NCBI GenBank assembly: GCA_017468395.1
Contig: JAFUIR010000011.1
Span: 124,001 to 188,000 of the forward strand
Source: Lachnospiraceae bacterium
GTDB taxonomy: Bacteria; Bacillota; Clostridia; Lachnospirales; Lachnospiraceae
Direction of reading: 5' to 3'
Length of the DNA stretch: 64,000 nt
Each line of letters opens with the position of its first letter. Position 1 is the first letter of the stretch. Below, piece by piece: positions 54,765-64,000 of this stretch. The notes under the pieces are model-generated. The model made no database searches. It saw only the letters and a list, made by a program, of their open reading frames with translations, and was not told where the DNA came from. The translations under genes were made by a program, and so were the position numbers.

Positions 54765-56171
54765 TCAAAACTGAAAGTAAATGAATGCCTGATTGCCCTG
54801 ATATGCAAAAGCGGCAGTCAGTAGTATCGCTAAAATAAAGAGTACTTTAGGAAGGAACTTATTCCAGTCCAGATGGATATAGGTTCCTTCTTTGTTTGTT
54901 TTAAAATAGCAGTAGATGTGAATCAGTAAAAGTGCAAGGGCAAAAAGGACGGTGTAAACATAGGTGTAGGAAATGCCATCTGCCCATGTGAACATTCTGC
55001 TGATAATAAGCCATGCGGTCTCAAAAGAATCCGCACGGAAGAAAATCCAGCAGAAACTTACAAAGGCGTAAGTGCCCACAATGCTGAGCAGGGTTTTTAC
55101 ACCGGTAGTAGTTGTTTTTGGTTTTTTGTATGTTAGGAACAATTTATGAACTACAAGTGCAGCGCCGTGGAGTGCACCCCAAATAACGAAGTTCCAACTG
55201 GCACCGTGCCACAAACCGCCTAAAATCATGGTCAGCATCAGGTTTACATAAGTCCGCATCTTGCCTTTCCGGTTTCCGCCAAGAGAGATATACAAGTATT
55301 CCTGTAGCCATGCGGAAAGACTGATGTGCCAACGTTTCCAAAACTCTGTCAGATTCCGGGACAGGTAGGGCAGGTTAAAGTTTCGACCAAGGTCATAGCC
55401 AAGCACCCTGGCAACACCGATTGCCATATCGGAGTAACCGGAAAAATCACAGTAAATTTGAAGAGAATATGCGATAACGGCTCCTAAAATGGAAGCACCG
55501 CTGTAAGCGGCGGGAGCATCATAGATTGCATTCACACACACGGAAAGCCGGTCGGCAATGACTACTTTTTTAACAGCACCCATGAGGAAAATCTGGCAGC
55601 CCTTTTCAAAGTTTGCCCAGGTAATAGCCGGATTTGTGTCCAATTGGGGCAAAAAATGTGTGGAACGCACAACAGGTCCCGACATAAGCTGGGGGAAAAA
55701 AGATATATACAAGGACACTTTCAGAAAACTCTTTCGTGCCTCTGTTTTTTGGCGATAGACATCCACTACATAGCTAATGGACTGGAAGGTGTAAAAAGAG
55801 ATTCCTACCGGTAAAATAATATGCAAGGCAGAAAAAGCATTTTCTCCGGTGATGGCAGAAATGGATTCCGTAAAGAACCGGAAATATTTGAAAAAGCCCA
55901 AAAGACCCAAAATAATTCCCACTAAAATGCCCATGGCGGCTTTGGCAAGACCGGGCTTACCAAAGCGGAATTTTTCCACCAAAAGGCTTCCTGTATACAC
56001 TACCAAAGCCTGAAAAATCAAAAGAAAAAGAAAACGAACGTCCCAATATGCGTAAAATACATAACTTGCGGCAAGCAAAATAAACTGTCTTGCGGTTTGC
56101 CCGCGAAATAACAGCATAAGTCCAAGAGTAATAACAAATAGAATGAAAAATGCCACAGTTAAAAAGGTCAT
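54765..56171 (-). CDS. MBOAT-family membrane O-acyltransferase
   Basis: A 468-residue protein with about ten membrane helices. The catalytic His lies in MILGGLWHGASWNFVIWGALHG-like sequence (about 315-335), preceded by FWKRWHISLSAWLQEYLY (about 273-290), as in AlgI, DltB and PatA. It transfers acetyl or other acyl groups across the membrane to exported polysaccharide or teichoic acid. Its start overlaps the end of the upstream SGNH gene by 4 bases, so the pair forms an acylation system: MBOAT moves acyl groups and SGNH attaches them. The target polymer is unknown; no dltA or dltC homologue is present. Confidence 0.92.
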   Translation of the reverse strand: MTFLTVAFFILFVITLGLMLLFRGQTARQFILLAASYVFYAYWDVRFLFLLIFQALVVYTGSLLVEKFRFGKPGLAKAAMGILVGIILGLLGFFKYFRFFTESISAITGENAFSALHIILPVGISFYTFQSISYVVDVYRQKTEARKSFLKVSLYISFFPQLMSGPVVRSTHFLPQLDTNPAITWANFEKGCQIFLMGAVKKVVIADRLSVCVNAIYDAPAAYSGASILGAVIAYSLQIYCDFSGYSDMAIGVARVLGYDLGRNFNLPYLSRNLTEFWKRWHISLSAWLQEYLYISLGGNRKGKMRTYVNLMLTMILGGLWHGASWNFVIWGALHGAALVVHKLFLTYKKPKTTTTGVKTLLSIVGTYAFVSFCWIFFRADSFETAWLIISRMFTWADGISYTYVYTVLFALALLLIHIYCYFKTNKEGTYIHLDWNKFLPKVLFILAILLTAAFAYQGNQAFIYFQF

Positions 56172-57232
56172 AAATCTTCTCCCGTCAGGGCATCGTAGAG
56201 CAGTGAGGCACTGATGCGGTGTCCTTCTTTATTTAAGTGTCCGGTTCCCAAAGAGGTGTTGGAAAATCCGTAGGGAACAATGGCTTGATTTTGGTATTTC
56301 TCCAAAAAGGTGTTACCGGCATTGATAAAAGTAATGTCATACTTTTCGCAGCACTGGGCAAACCACTGGGCAGTAACGGTATCGTCCACGCTCATAGTGC
56401 CGTCTTCGTTGATGGTAACAAAAGGATGATAATAGATAATGATTTCTTTATCGTAAACTTCCCTGAGGTGTGCCATGGTAGGCTCTAGAGCCAGTAAATA
56501 TGCTTCTTTACTTACACCGTATCCGGCGGTAACATTGGTGGCAGGGGTGTAGAAAAAGGGTGTTTTTTCCGCTCCGCCGTTCACAAATTGTTTGCTGAGA
56601 TACAAACTTAAAAGGGGCAGATATTCTTTTACCGCAATTTTCAACTTGTCCTTGGTGCTCTGGGAAGTGTATAGTGTTTCTCCCGTCATGGCAGCATCAA
56701 AGGGCCTGCTGTTTAAAGAATCCGTCAGCCCAGTTAAATCCAAATCCGTGGAGGGAATTTCTATAATTATGGAATCGGAGCCGGGGAATTCTGCCAAAGC
56801 CGCATCAAACCCTTTTACAATATCCGTATAATAAAAGCCGTCAATGGCAAGATTGTACACATATAATTTTGAAAAGTCCCCTTGGGAAAGGGCTTCGTTT
56901 AATATGGAAGTGTAGCGTTTAGCGGCAGGAACTTCAATGGCTTTGGTGTGGGAACAGCCGAGAGCCAGAATATATGAGTCTGCCAGTGGCAAATCGGGGT
57001 TTAAATAACCATGGTCATCTACTTGTGAAGTACCATAACCCTCATAGCCGTTTACCAAGGTAGTCCCGCTATGATAAATGGCAGAAGTAGCACCGCTATT
57101 TCTGTAAATCCATCCGGGAGCCTGCCAGTAGGGGAGAATCAGAAGATTTGCAACACAAAAAGCAATGAATGCGGCAAGCACCCATTGCAGAAAATTCTTA
57201 ATTCTTTTTCCTGTAAAAATTTTTTGAAGCAT
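56168..57232 (-). CDS. SGNH/DHHW-type extracytoplasmic acyltransferase partner
   Basis: A 354-residue protein with one N-terminal membrane helix (about 13-34) and an extracytoplasmic SGNH-like domain. The block I serine is in LALGCSHTKAIEV (about 92-104) and the C-terminal histidine is in GTGHLNKEGHRISA (about 330-343). The architecture resembles AlgJ, AlgX or DltD-like partners of MBOAT proteins. Sequence between the blocks is poorly conserved, so the family name is tentative. Translational coupling to MBOAT supports a joint role in O-acetylating an exported polymer. Confidence 0.8.
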   Translation of the reverse strand: MLQKIFTGKRIKNFLQWVLAAFIAFCVANLLILPYWQAPGWIYRNSGATSAIYHSGTTLVNGYEGYGTSQVDDHGYLNPDLPLADSYILALGCSHTKAIEVPAAKRYTSILNEALSQGDFSKLYVYNLAIDGFYYTDIVKGFDAALAEFPGSDSIIIEIPSTDLDLTGLTDSLNSRPFDAAMTGETLYTSQSTKDKLKIAVKEYLPLLSLYLSKQFVNGGAEKTPFFYTPATNVTAGYGVSKEAYLLALEPTMAHLREVYDKEIIIYYHPFVTINEDGTMSVDDTVTAQWFAQCCEKYDITFINAGNTFLEKYQNQAIVPYGFSNTSLGTGHLNKEGHRISASLLYDALTGEDL

Positions 57233-57423
57233 AAGCGTTTTCCTTCGGGAAGCAAATTTCTTTTGCTTTTGGGAACATTATAGCATATCTGCTTTGCGGT
57301 TATCAATGAGAAAGGGCAGCGGAAAGAGGCGGAGACTTTCATTGACAATCCTACATGATTGAAATAAACTATAATTTAAGAAGTTTGGCAAATTTATCAG
57401 AGAGAATAATGGTAACGGTATAA

Positions 57424-58806
57424 ATGAAGAAACTATTGAAAAACCCGGAAAATTATTTGTTCATTTTTTATATTTTACTTTTCGGAATCGTGGCAGCAAG
57501 TATTGCTCTTGCGCAGCCGCTGAAAGGAACAGATCCTTTTTTTGCAGACCCGCCGGATGAGTTCGCGCGTTTTATGGTTCCGGAGTTTATCTGTAAATAT
57601 GGTAAAATTCCTACCGGATTTGAGGAAGAAATCCGAATTCCCGGATATGGTTTCTCTTATGGGCTTTATAATACGTTCCCCTATATTGTTATGGGATATG
57701 TTATGAGATTTTTCAGTTTGTTTACGGATTCCCGCCTGTTTTTACTTTATGTTGCCAGATTCATTAATGTTTTATGCGGTGTGGGAATGGCGGTAACTGT
57801 ACATGCCATCGGAAAGAGACTTTTTGAGAAAAAACATTTTAAATGGCTGTTTTGTTTTGCGGTTATGTTTTTGCCCCAGAGCCTGTTTGTGCATACCTAT
57901 GTGAATACGGATTCCATGTGCATGCTGGCAGTGTCCTTGATTCTCTATGGACTGGTTTGTGCTTATCAGGACGGCATCAATTATAGAAATGCCCTATGGC
58001 TGTGTTTGGGTATTATTTTGTGTGCCCTTTCTTATTATAACGCCTATGGCTACATCCTCAGCAGCATACTTTTGTTTGTGGCATATTTTTATAATGGTAC
58101 CAGAGGCAAGTTTTCCTATGATTATAAAGGCATGCTGAAGTGGGGGACATTTATTGCCGGCATTGTGCTTGTGGGAATCAGTTGGTGGTTCATCAGAAGT
58201 TATATTTTGTATGACGGGGATTTTCTTGGACTGGCAACCAGAGAAAAATGTGCTATGCAGTATGCGGTGAGCGGTTACAATCCGTTGAACATGAATACGT
58301 ATCAGGACAAAGGCTACTCGGTTACGCAGATGATTAAGGAAACCTATTTTTTTGACGGCTTGTTTGAGACTTTTGTGGGAGCTTACGGGTGCTTGACAAT
58401 CCGGGGCAATATTTGGATGTATCACTTCTACAAAGCATTCCTTTATGCGGGGATTTTGGGATATGTGGTTCTTATTTGGAAAAACATGCAAAAGCATGGG
58501 TTCAAGAGAATTTTTTTCCATATTAATATGATTTTTTGTATGTTGATGCCGATAGTACTGACAATTTACTATTCATATACTATGGATTTTCAAAATCAGG
58601 GAAGGTACATTATGCCGATGATAGTTCCGTTGATGTACTATAGCGTGAAAGGATTTGAGAGAATCCGGAATGCAGCGGCGAAGATTCCGGAAAAACCGGT
58701 GGTAGCAGCTTGCGCAGTTTGCATGGCAGCCATTGCGGGGATTTTGCTGGTGTTTGTATATGGCTATGCTTTTCCTATATATATGGAGACCGGAATGACA
58801 TTGTAA
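57424..58806 (+). CDS. DUF2142-like multi-pass membrane protein (GT-C-type)
   Basis: A 460-residue protein with about 11 hydrophobic helices. The first loop after the first helix carries FFADPPDEFARFM (about 39-51), the acidic PPDE-A motif of DUF2142 and GT-C-like membrane glycosyltransferases using polyprenyl-linked sugars. It lies next to uppP and the MBOAT/SGNH pair, so an envelope polysaccharide role is plausible. The glycosyltransferase assignment is inferred only from topology and the acidic motif. Upstream (57342-57375) are TTGACA and TATAAT elements at a too-long 22-base spacing. Confidence 0.75.
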   Translation: MKKLLKNPENYLFIFYILLFGIVAASIALAQPLKGTDPFFADPPDEFARFMVPEFICKYGKIPTGFEEEIRIPGYGFSYGLYNTFPYIVMGYVMRFFSLFTDSRLFLLYVARFINVLCGVGMAVTVHAIGKRLFEKKHFKWLFCFAVMFLPQSLFVHTYVNTDSMCMLAVSLILYGLVCAYQDGINYRNALWLCLGIILCALSYYNAYGYILSSILLFVAYFYNGTRGKFSYDYKGMLKWGTFIAGIVLVGISWWFIRSYILYDGDFLGLATREKCAMQYAVSGYNPLNMNTYQDKGYSVTQMIKETYFFDGLFETFVGAYGCLTIRGNIWMYHFYKAFLYAGILGYVVLIWKNMQKHGFKRIFFHINMIFCMLMPIVLTIYYSYTMDFQNQGRYIMPMIVPLMYYSVKGFERIRNAAAKIPEKPVVAACAVCMAAIAGILLVFVYGYAFPIYMETGMTL

Positions 58807-58828
58807 AGATATACTGTAAAGATATGAG

Positions 58829-58872
58829 AAGACGTTTTTTCTTTTGCAAACAAAGGAAAGACGTCTTTTTTT
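58829..58872 (+). terminator. terminator after the DUF2142-like gene
   Basis: AAGACGTTTTTTCTTT (58829-58844) pairs with AAAGGAAAGACGTCTT (58852-58867), followed by a T-run. Confidence 0.82.
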
Positions 58873-58906
58873 ATAATTATTTTATAATTATTTCCGGTTA
58901 AATCGG

Positions 58907-58935
58907 TTGACAATAGATAGGGATAGTGATATTTT
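58907..58935 (+). promoter_or_regulatory. sigma-A promoter of the hrcA operon
   Basis: TTGACA (58907-58912), a 17-base spacer and TATTTT (58930-58935) put the start of transcription near 58942, just ahead of the CIRCE operator. Confidence 0.85.
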
Positions 58936-58949
58936 ATGGTAAGAAGGTG

Positions 58950-58976
58950 TTAGCACTCTTTTGGAGTGAGTGCTAA
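58950..58976 (+). promoter_or_regulatory. CIRCE operator (HrcA-binding)
   Basis: TTAGCACTC (58950-58958), 9 bases and GAGTGCTAA (58968-58976) match the CIRCE consensus exactly. HrcA bound here would repress the whole operon until heat shock; it is encoded by the first gene. Confidence 0.98.
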
Positions 58977-59033
58977 CAATTCTGGAAAGAACTGTCAATG
59001 CCCCAAGCGGGTGCCCATGGAAGGAGTGATGGG

Positions 59034-60062
59034 ATGCAGTTGGACGAAAGAAAAAAGAAAATATTGCAGGCCATTATCCGAAACTATCTGGAGACAGGCG
59101 AACCGGTGGGAAGCCGGACCATTTCCAAGTATACGGATTTGAATTTAAGTTCCGCAACTATCCGGAATGAAATGTCGGACCTGGAAGAGATGGGTTATAT
59201 CCTTCAGCCTCACACTTCCGCAGGACGTATTCCTTCCGATAAGGGTTATCGTTTTTATGTGGATGCCATGATGGAGGAAAAGGACCGGGAAATTGAGGAG
59301 ATTAAGGAAGTCTATCTGGAAAAAGAAGATAAGATGGATTTGCTTCTAAAGCAGGTGGCCAAAGTTTTGGCACAGAACACAAATTATGCCACCATGATTT
59401 CGGCCCCCCAGTATCACCGCAATAAACTGAAATTCATTCAGTTATCCCGTGTGGATGAACATCAGATTTTGGCAGTTATTGTGGTAGAGGGAAATGTAAT
59501 TAAGAACCACTTGATTTCCGTAGACGAAGGGCTCAGCGATGAGACACTGTTAAAATTGAATATTCTTTTAAATACAAATCTGAACGGTTTGACTTTGGAA
59601 GAAATCAATTTGGGAACCATTGCAGTGTTGAAGCAACAGGCAGGTATTCACGGAGATATTGTCAGCGAGGTGTTGGATGCTGTGGCCGAGGCCATCAGAG
59701 CGGATGAGGATTTGGAAATTTACACAAGCGGAACGAACAACATCTTCAAATACCCGGAGTTGGCAGATAACCAAAAGGCAAGTGAACTGATTACTACTTT
59801 TGAAGAAAAACAATCACTGGGAACTTTGGTGCAGGAAACACTGGCAGATGAAAATAATACAGGGATTCAGGTTTATATCGGAAACGAATCGCCCATTCAG
59901 AGTATGCGGGATTGCAGCGTAGTGACAGCCACTTATGAATTGGATGAAGGAATGAAAGGAACCATAGGTATCATCGGACCGAAACGTATGGATTATGACA
60001 AAGTAATAGGAACGTTGAAAACCATGATGCACCAATTGGATGACTTATATAAGAAGAAATAG
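59034..60062 (+). CDS. hrcA: heat-inducible transcription repressor HrcA
   Basis: A 342-residue repressor. The N-terminal winged helix (about 1-100) includes LDERKKKILQAIIRNYLETG and the recognition region SSATIRNEMSDLEEMGY, with the HrcA signature HTSAGRIPSDKGYRFYVD (about 61-78). A GAF-like domain follows (about 105-330). AAGGAG at 59021-59026 suits ATG 59034; an earlier ATG at 58998 has no site. It autoregulates through CIRCE upstream, with GroE needed for its folding in Bacillus. Confidence 0.97.
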   Translation: MQLDERKKKILQAIIRNYLETGEPVGSRTISKYTDLNLSSATIRNEMSDLEEMGYILQPHTSAGRIPSDKGYRFYVDAMMEEKDREIEEIKEVYLEKEDKMDLLLKQVAKVLAQNTNYATMISAPQYHRNKLKFIQLSRVDEHQILAVIVVEGNVIKNHLISVDEGLSDETLLKLNILLNTNLNGLTLEEINLGTIAVLKQQAGIHGDIVSEVLDAVAEAIRADEDLEIYTSGTNNIFKYPELADNQKASELITTFEEKQSLGTLVQETLADENNTGIQVYIGNESPIQSMRDCSVVTATYELDEGMKGTIGIIGPKRMDYDKVIGTLKTMMHQLDDLYKKK

Positions 60063-60081
60063 ACCGGAAAGGAAGTAACAT

Positions 60082-60702
60082 ATGGCAGAAAATGAAAGCA
60101 AAGTAACGCAGCAGGAAGCCGAAGAGGTTGCATCACAGGAGACTGTGGAAGAAGTAACGCAAACTGCTGAAAACGAAACACCCCAGGTCGGGCAGGAGCC
60201 TGCGGCTGAGGAAAAGGCAGAAAAGAAGGGCTTTGGAAAAGGCAAAAAAAAGGACAAAAAAGAAGAAGCCTTAAAGGAAAAAGTCACTGAACTGGAAGAT
60301 AAAGTAGTCCGCCAGATGGCAGAATTTGAAAACTTCCGTAAGAGAACAGAAAAAGAAAAGAGCGCTATGTTTGAGACCGGCGCAAAAAGTGTAGTCGAAA
60401 AGATTTTGCCCGTTGTGGACAATTTCGAAAGAGGGCTTGCTACCATTCCCGAAGAAGACAAGGGAACACCGTTTGCAGAGGGAATGACCATGATATATAA
60501 GCAGTTAATGATGGAACTGGAAAACATCGGCGTGACACCCATCGAGGCTGTGGGAAAAGAATTTGACCCCAACTTCCATAACGCAGTAATGCAGGTGGAA
60601 AACGACGAACTGGAATCCGGTGTGGTAGCACAGGAACTGCTGAAAGGTTATATGTATAGAGACACAGTAGTAAGATTTAGTATGGTTGCAGTAGTGCAGT
60701 AA
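60082..60702 (+). CDS. grpE: nucleotide exchange factor GrpE
   Basis: A 206-residue DnaK cochaperone. The N-terminal 60 residues are Glu/Lys-rich and disordered, with a GKGKKKDKKEE stretch; a long coiled coil (about 60-105) leads to the beta-wing domain with GVTPIEAVGKEFDPNFHNAV (about 152-171). The start follows GGAAAGGAAG. It is 19 bases after hrcA and 18 before dnaK. Confidence 0.97.
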   Translation: MAENESKVTQQEAEEVASQETVEEVTQTAENETPQVGQEPAAEEKAEKKGFGKGKKKDKKEEALKEKVTELEDKVVRQMAEFENFRKRTEKEKSAMFETGAKSVVEKILPVVDNFERGLATIPEEDKGTPFAEGMTMIYKQLMMELENIGVTPIEAVGKEFDPNFHNAVMQVENDELESGVVAQELLKGYMYRDTVVRFSMVAVVQ

Positions 60703-62589
<1,887 letters not shown>

Positions 62590-62599
62590 AATTACGAAG

Positions 62600-62640
62600 A
62601 GAAATTCTAAGGCACCGGAATAGGTGCCTAAGAATTTCTG
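62600..62640 (+). terminator. hairpin between dnaK and dnaJ
   Basis: AGAAATTCT-AA-GGCACC (62600-62616) pairs with GGTGCC-TA-AGAATTTCT (62623-62639) across a 6-base loop. No T-run follows, so it probably stabilises or attenuates the dnaK part of the transcript and lowers dnaJ output. Confidence 0.7.
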
Positions 62641-62710
62641 TGTTTCGCCAAGGAAGGATGTCCGGTGACATTCTTCGAGGGTAGTTGATTAGTTTGGAGG
62701 AAAAGTATAA

Positions 62711-63889
62711 ATGGCAGAACAGAAGCGAGACTATTATGAGGTGCTCGGCGTAGATAAAAATGCGGATGAAGCAACTCTCAAAAAAGCATATCGTGCCCTT
62801 GCCAAAAAATATCATCCCGATATGAATCCCGGCGATCAGGAAGCGGAGAAAAAATTTAAAGAAGCATCAGAAGCTTATGCGGTGCTCAGTGATCCGGAAA
62901 AGAAAAGACAGTATGACCAGTTTGGCCACGCAGCCTTTGACGGCGGAGCCGGTGGCGGAATGGGTGGTTTCGATTTTAGCGGAGCAGACTTTGGTGATAT
63001 ATTCGGAGATCTGTTTGGTGATTTGTTTGGTGGCGGCAGAAGAAGCAGCGCCCGCAACAATGGTCCCATGAAGGGAGCAAACCTTCGCACCAGCGTTAGA
63101 ATTACTTTTGAGGAAGCAGTGTTTGGCTGTGAAAAGGAAATTGATCTGACTGTAAAAGAAAACTGTAAGACCTGTAGCGGAACCGGTGCGAAACCCGGAA
63201 CTCATCCCGAAACTTGCGGAAAGTGCGGTGGTAAAGGTCAGGTAATGTTTACCCAGCAGTCTTTCTTCGGAACAGTTCGTAATGTGCAGGCATGTCCCGA
63301 TTGTCAGGGAAGCGGAAAAATTATCCGTGAGAAATGCGTGGATTGTCATGGAACTGGCTATGTGCCCATGAGAAAGCGTTATGCCGTAGATATTCCGGCA
63401 GGTATTGATAACGGACAGTGCAAGAGATTGCCCGGATTGGGTGAACCCGGTACAAACGGTGGTCCCAGAGGCGATGTTTTGGTGGAAGTTATCGTAGGCA
63501 GACATCCCATTTTCCAGCGTCAGGATTACAATATTTACTCCACAGTGCCCATGTCTTTTGCAGTAGCGGCTCTCGGCGGAGAAGTTGTGATTGATACAGT
63601 AGACGGAAAAGTTATTTATGATGTCAAGGCCGGCACACAGACCGACACAAAAGTGCGCCTGAAAGGAAAGGGCGTTCCGACACTCCGTAATAAAGAAATC
63701 CGCGGTGACCACTATGTAACATTGGTGGTACAGGTGCCGGATAGATTGTCTCACGAAGCAAAGGAACTTTTGAGAAAGTTCGACGAAGCCAATGATGACA
63801 GTTTGAACGCTGCAAAGAGTGTATCCGGTCTGGATAAGGGTAATAACGAAAAAGACGGAAAAGATAAAAAGAAAAAATTCTGGAAATAA
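62711..63889 (+). CDS. dnaJ: chaperone DnaJ (Hsp40)
   Basis: A 392-residue cochaperone. The J domain has HPD in [12 protein letters not shown] (about 30-41); a Gly/Phe-rich region (about 75-120) follows with a GGGRRSS stretch. The zinc domain has four CxxCxGxG repeats ([36 protein letters not shown]; about 150-215). The C-terminal substrate-binding domains are intact, with a basic tail. GGAGGA precedes the ATG. It is the last gene of the CIRCE operon. Confidence 0.97.
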   Translation: MAEQKRDYYEVLGVDKNADEATLKKAYRALAKKYHPDMNPGDQEAEKKFKEASEAYAVLSDPEKKRQYDQFGHAAFDGGAGGGMGGFDFSGADFGDIFGDLFGDLFGGGRRSSARNNGPMKGANLRTSVRITFEEAVFGCEKEIDLTVKENCKTCSGTGAKPGTHPETCGKCGGKGQVMFTQQSFFGTVRNVQACPDCQGSGKIIREKCVDCHGTGYVPMRKRYAVDIPAGIDNGQCKRLPGLGEPGTNGGPRGDVLVEVIVGRHPIFQRQDYNIYSTVPMSFAVAALGGEVVIDTVDGKVIYDVKAGTQTDTKVRLKGKGVPTLRNKEIRGDHYVTLVVQVPDRLSHEAKELLRKFDEANDDSLNAAKSVSGLDKGNNEKDGKDKKKKFWK

Positions 63890-63920
63890 AAAATTTTTTG
63901 GGGTTAATAATTCCCGGTAA

Positions 63921-63956
63921 AAAAGGAACACGGTTTGTATCGTGTTCCTTTCTTTT
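63921..63956 (+). terminator. terminator of the hrcA-grpE-dnaK-dnaJ operon
   Basis: AAAGGAACACG (63922-63932) pairs with CGTGTTCCTTT (63941-63951), then CTTTT. The remaining bases to 64000 show nothing recognisable. Confidence 0.87.
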
Positions 63957-64000
63957 GCAAGGATTGTTAAAATTTGTGCATGGTAAAGAGATAAATGTTC

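Noticed and set aside
57342-57375. TTGACA ... TATAAT promoter before the DUF2142-like gene
   Set aside because: The spacer is 22 bases, outside the usual 16-18, so it is not listed as a feature.
62867-63931. Open frame of 354 codons antisense to dnaJ
   Set aside because: Antisense to a clear dnaJ with unnatural composition and no start signals.

Overview
The window looks like chromosome from a strictly anaerobic, low-to-mid GC Bacillota of the Clostridia, most likely a Lachnospiraceae gut commensal. The evidence is the T-box-controlled archaeal-type prolyl-tRNA synthetase, the uvrC-hprK-glk-murB-rapZ-whiA-crh gene order, HrcA/CIRCE control of the heat-shock operon, AGGAGG-type ribosome binding sites, and YesM/YesN plus CUT1 sugar regulation and transport typical of that family. 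No rRNA, tRNA, CRISPR array, phage or insertion sequence was seen. Gene density is high and almost every gap is accounted for by promoters, leaders or hairpins.

Layout. 1-3.9 kb: a VTC-domain polyphosphate polymerase-like gene, a DUF4956 membrane protein and a convergent large CotH-like surface kinase. 3.9-6.6 kb: a proline T-box leader, proS and an alpha/beta hydrolase. 6.6-25.8 kb: a glycan-utilisation locus containing a GH31 alpha-xylosidase, a YesM-type histidine kinase, a secreted repeat protein with a C-terminal membrane anchor, a CUT1 ABC importer without its ATPase (two permeases and a lipoprotein), a YesL/DUF624 protein, a second esterase, a membrane-anchored GH5 endoglucanase, a divergent YesN-type response regulator and a second solute-binding lipoprotein. 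25.8-34 kb: housekeeping genes (exonuclease, D,D-carboxypeptidase, trmB, trxA, ftsH, uvrC). 34-38.9 kb: hprK, glk, murB, rapZ, whiA and a Crh-like HPr paralogue, which form a carbon-control and envelope cluster. 39-45 kb: fba, cyclophilin, GNAT, aldo/keto reductase, hflK/hflC. 45-51.7 kb: a probable operon of a NodB-family deacetylase, an aldo/keto reductase-ferredoxin fusion, a GlpA-like and a GlpB-like flavoprotein, a DUF1667 protein and glpK (glycerol catabolism). 51.8-58.8 kb: aminotransferase, patatin, uppP, an MBOAT/SGNH acyltransferase pair and a DUF2142-like membrane protein. 58.9-63.9 kb: promoter-CIRCE-hrcA-grpE-dnaK-dnaJ.

How they work together. In the glycan locus, the cell-surface GH5 enzyme and the repeat protein would bind and cut a beta-glucan. 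Xyloglucan is the best guess, because an alpha-xylosidase is present. The lipoprotein and permeases would import the oligosaccharides, and the cytoplasmic esterases and GH31 would trim them. YesM/YesN would sense the substrate, and HprK with the Crh-like protein would link it to carbon catabolite repression. The most original observation is a shared, unassigned surface module: the repeat protein carries four modules of about 155 residues, and the last of them resembles a module inside the GH5 enzyme. This suggests an uncharacterised carbohydrate-binding or cell-surface scaffold family. All functions are inferred from reading translated sequence by eye; no database search was run.
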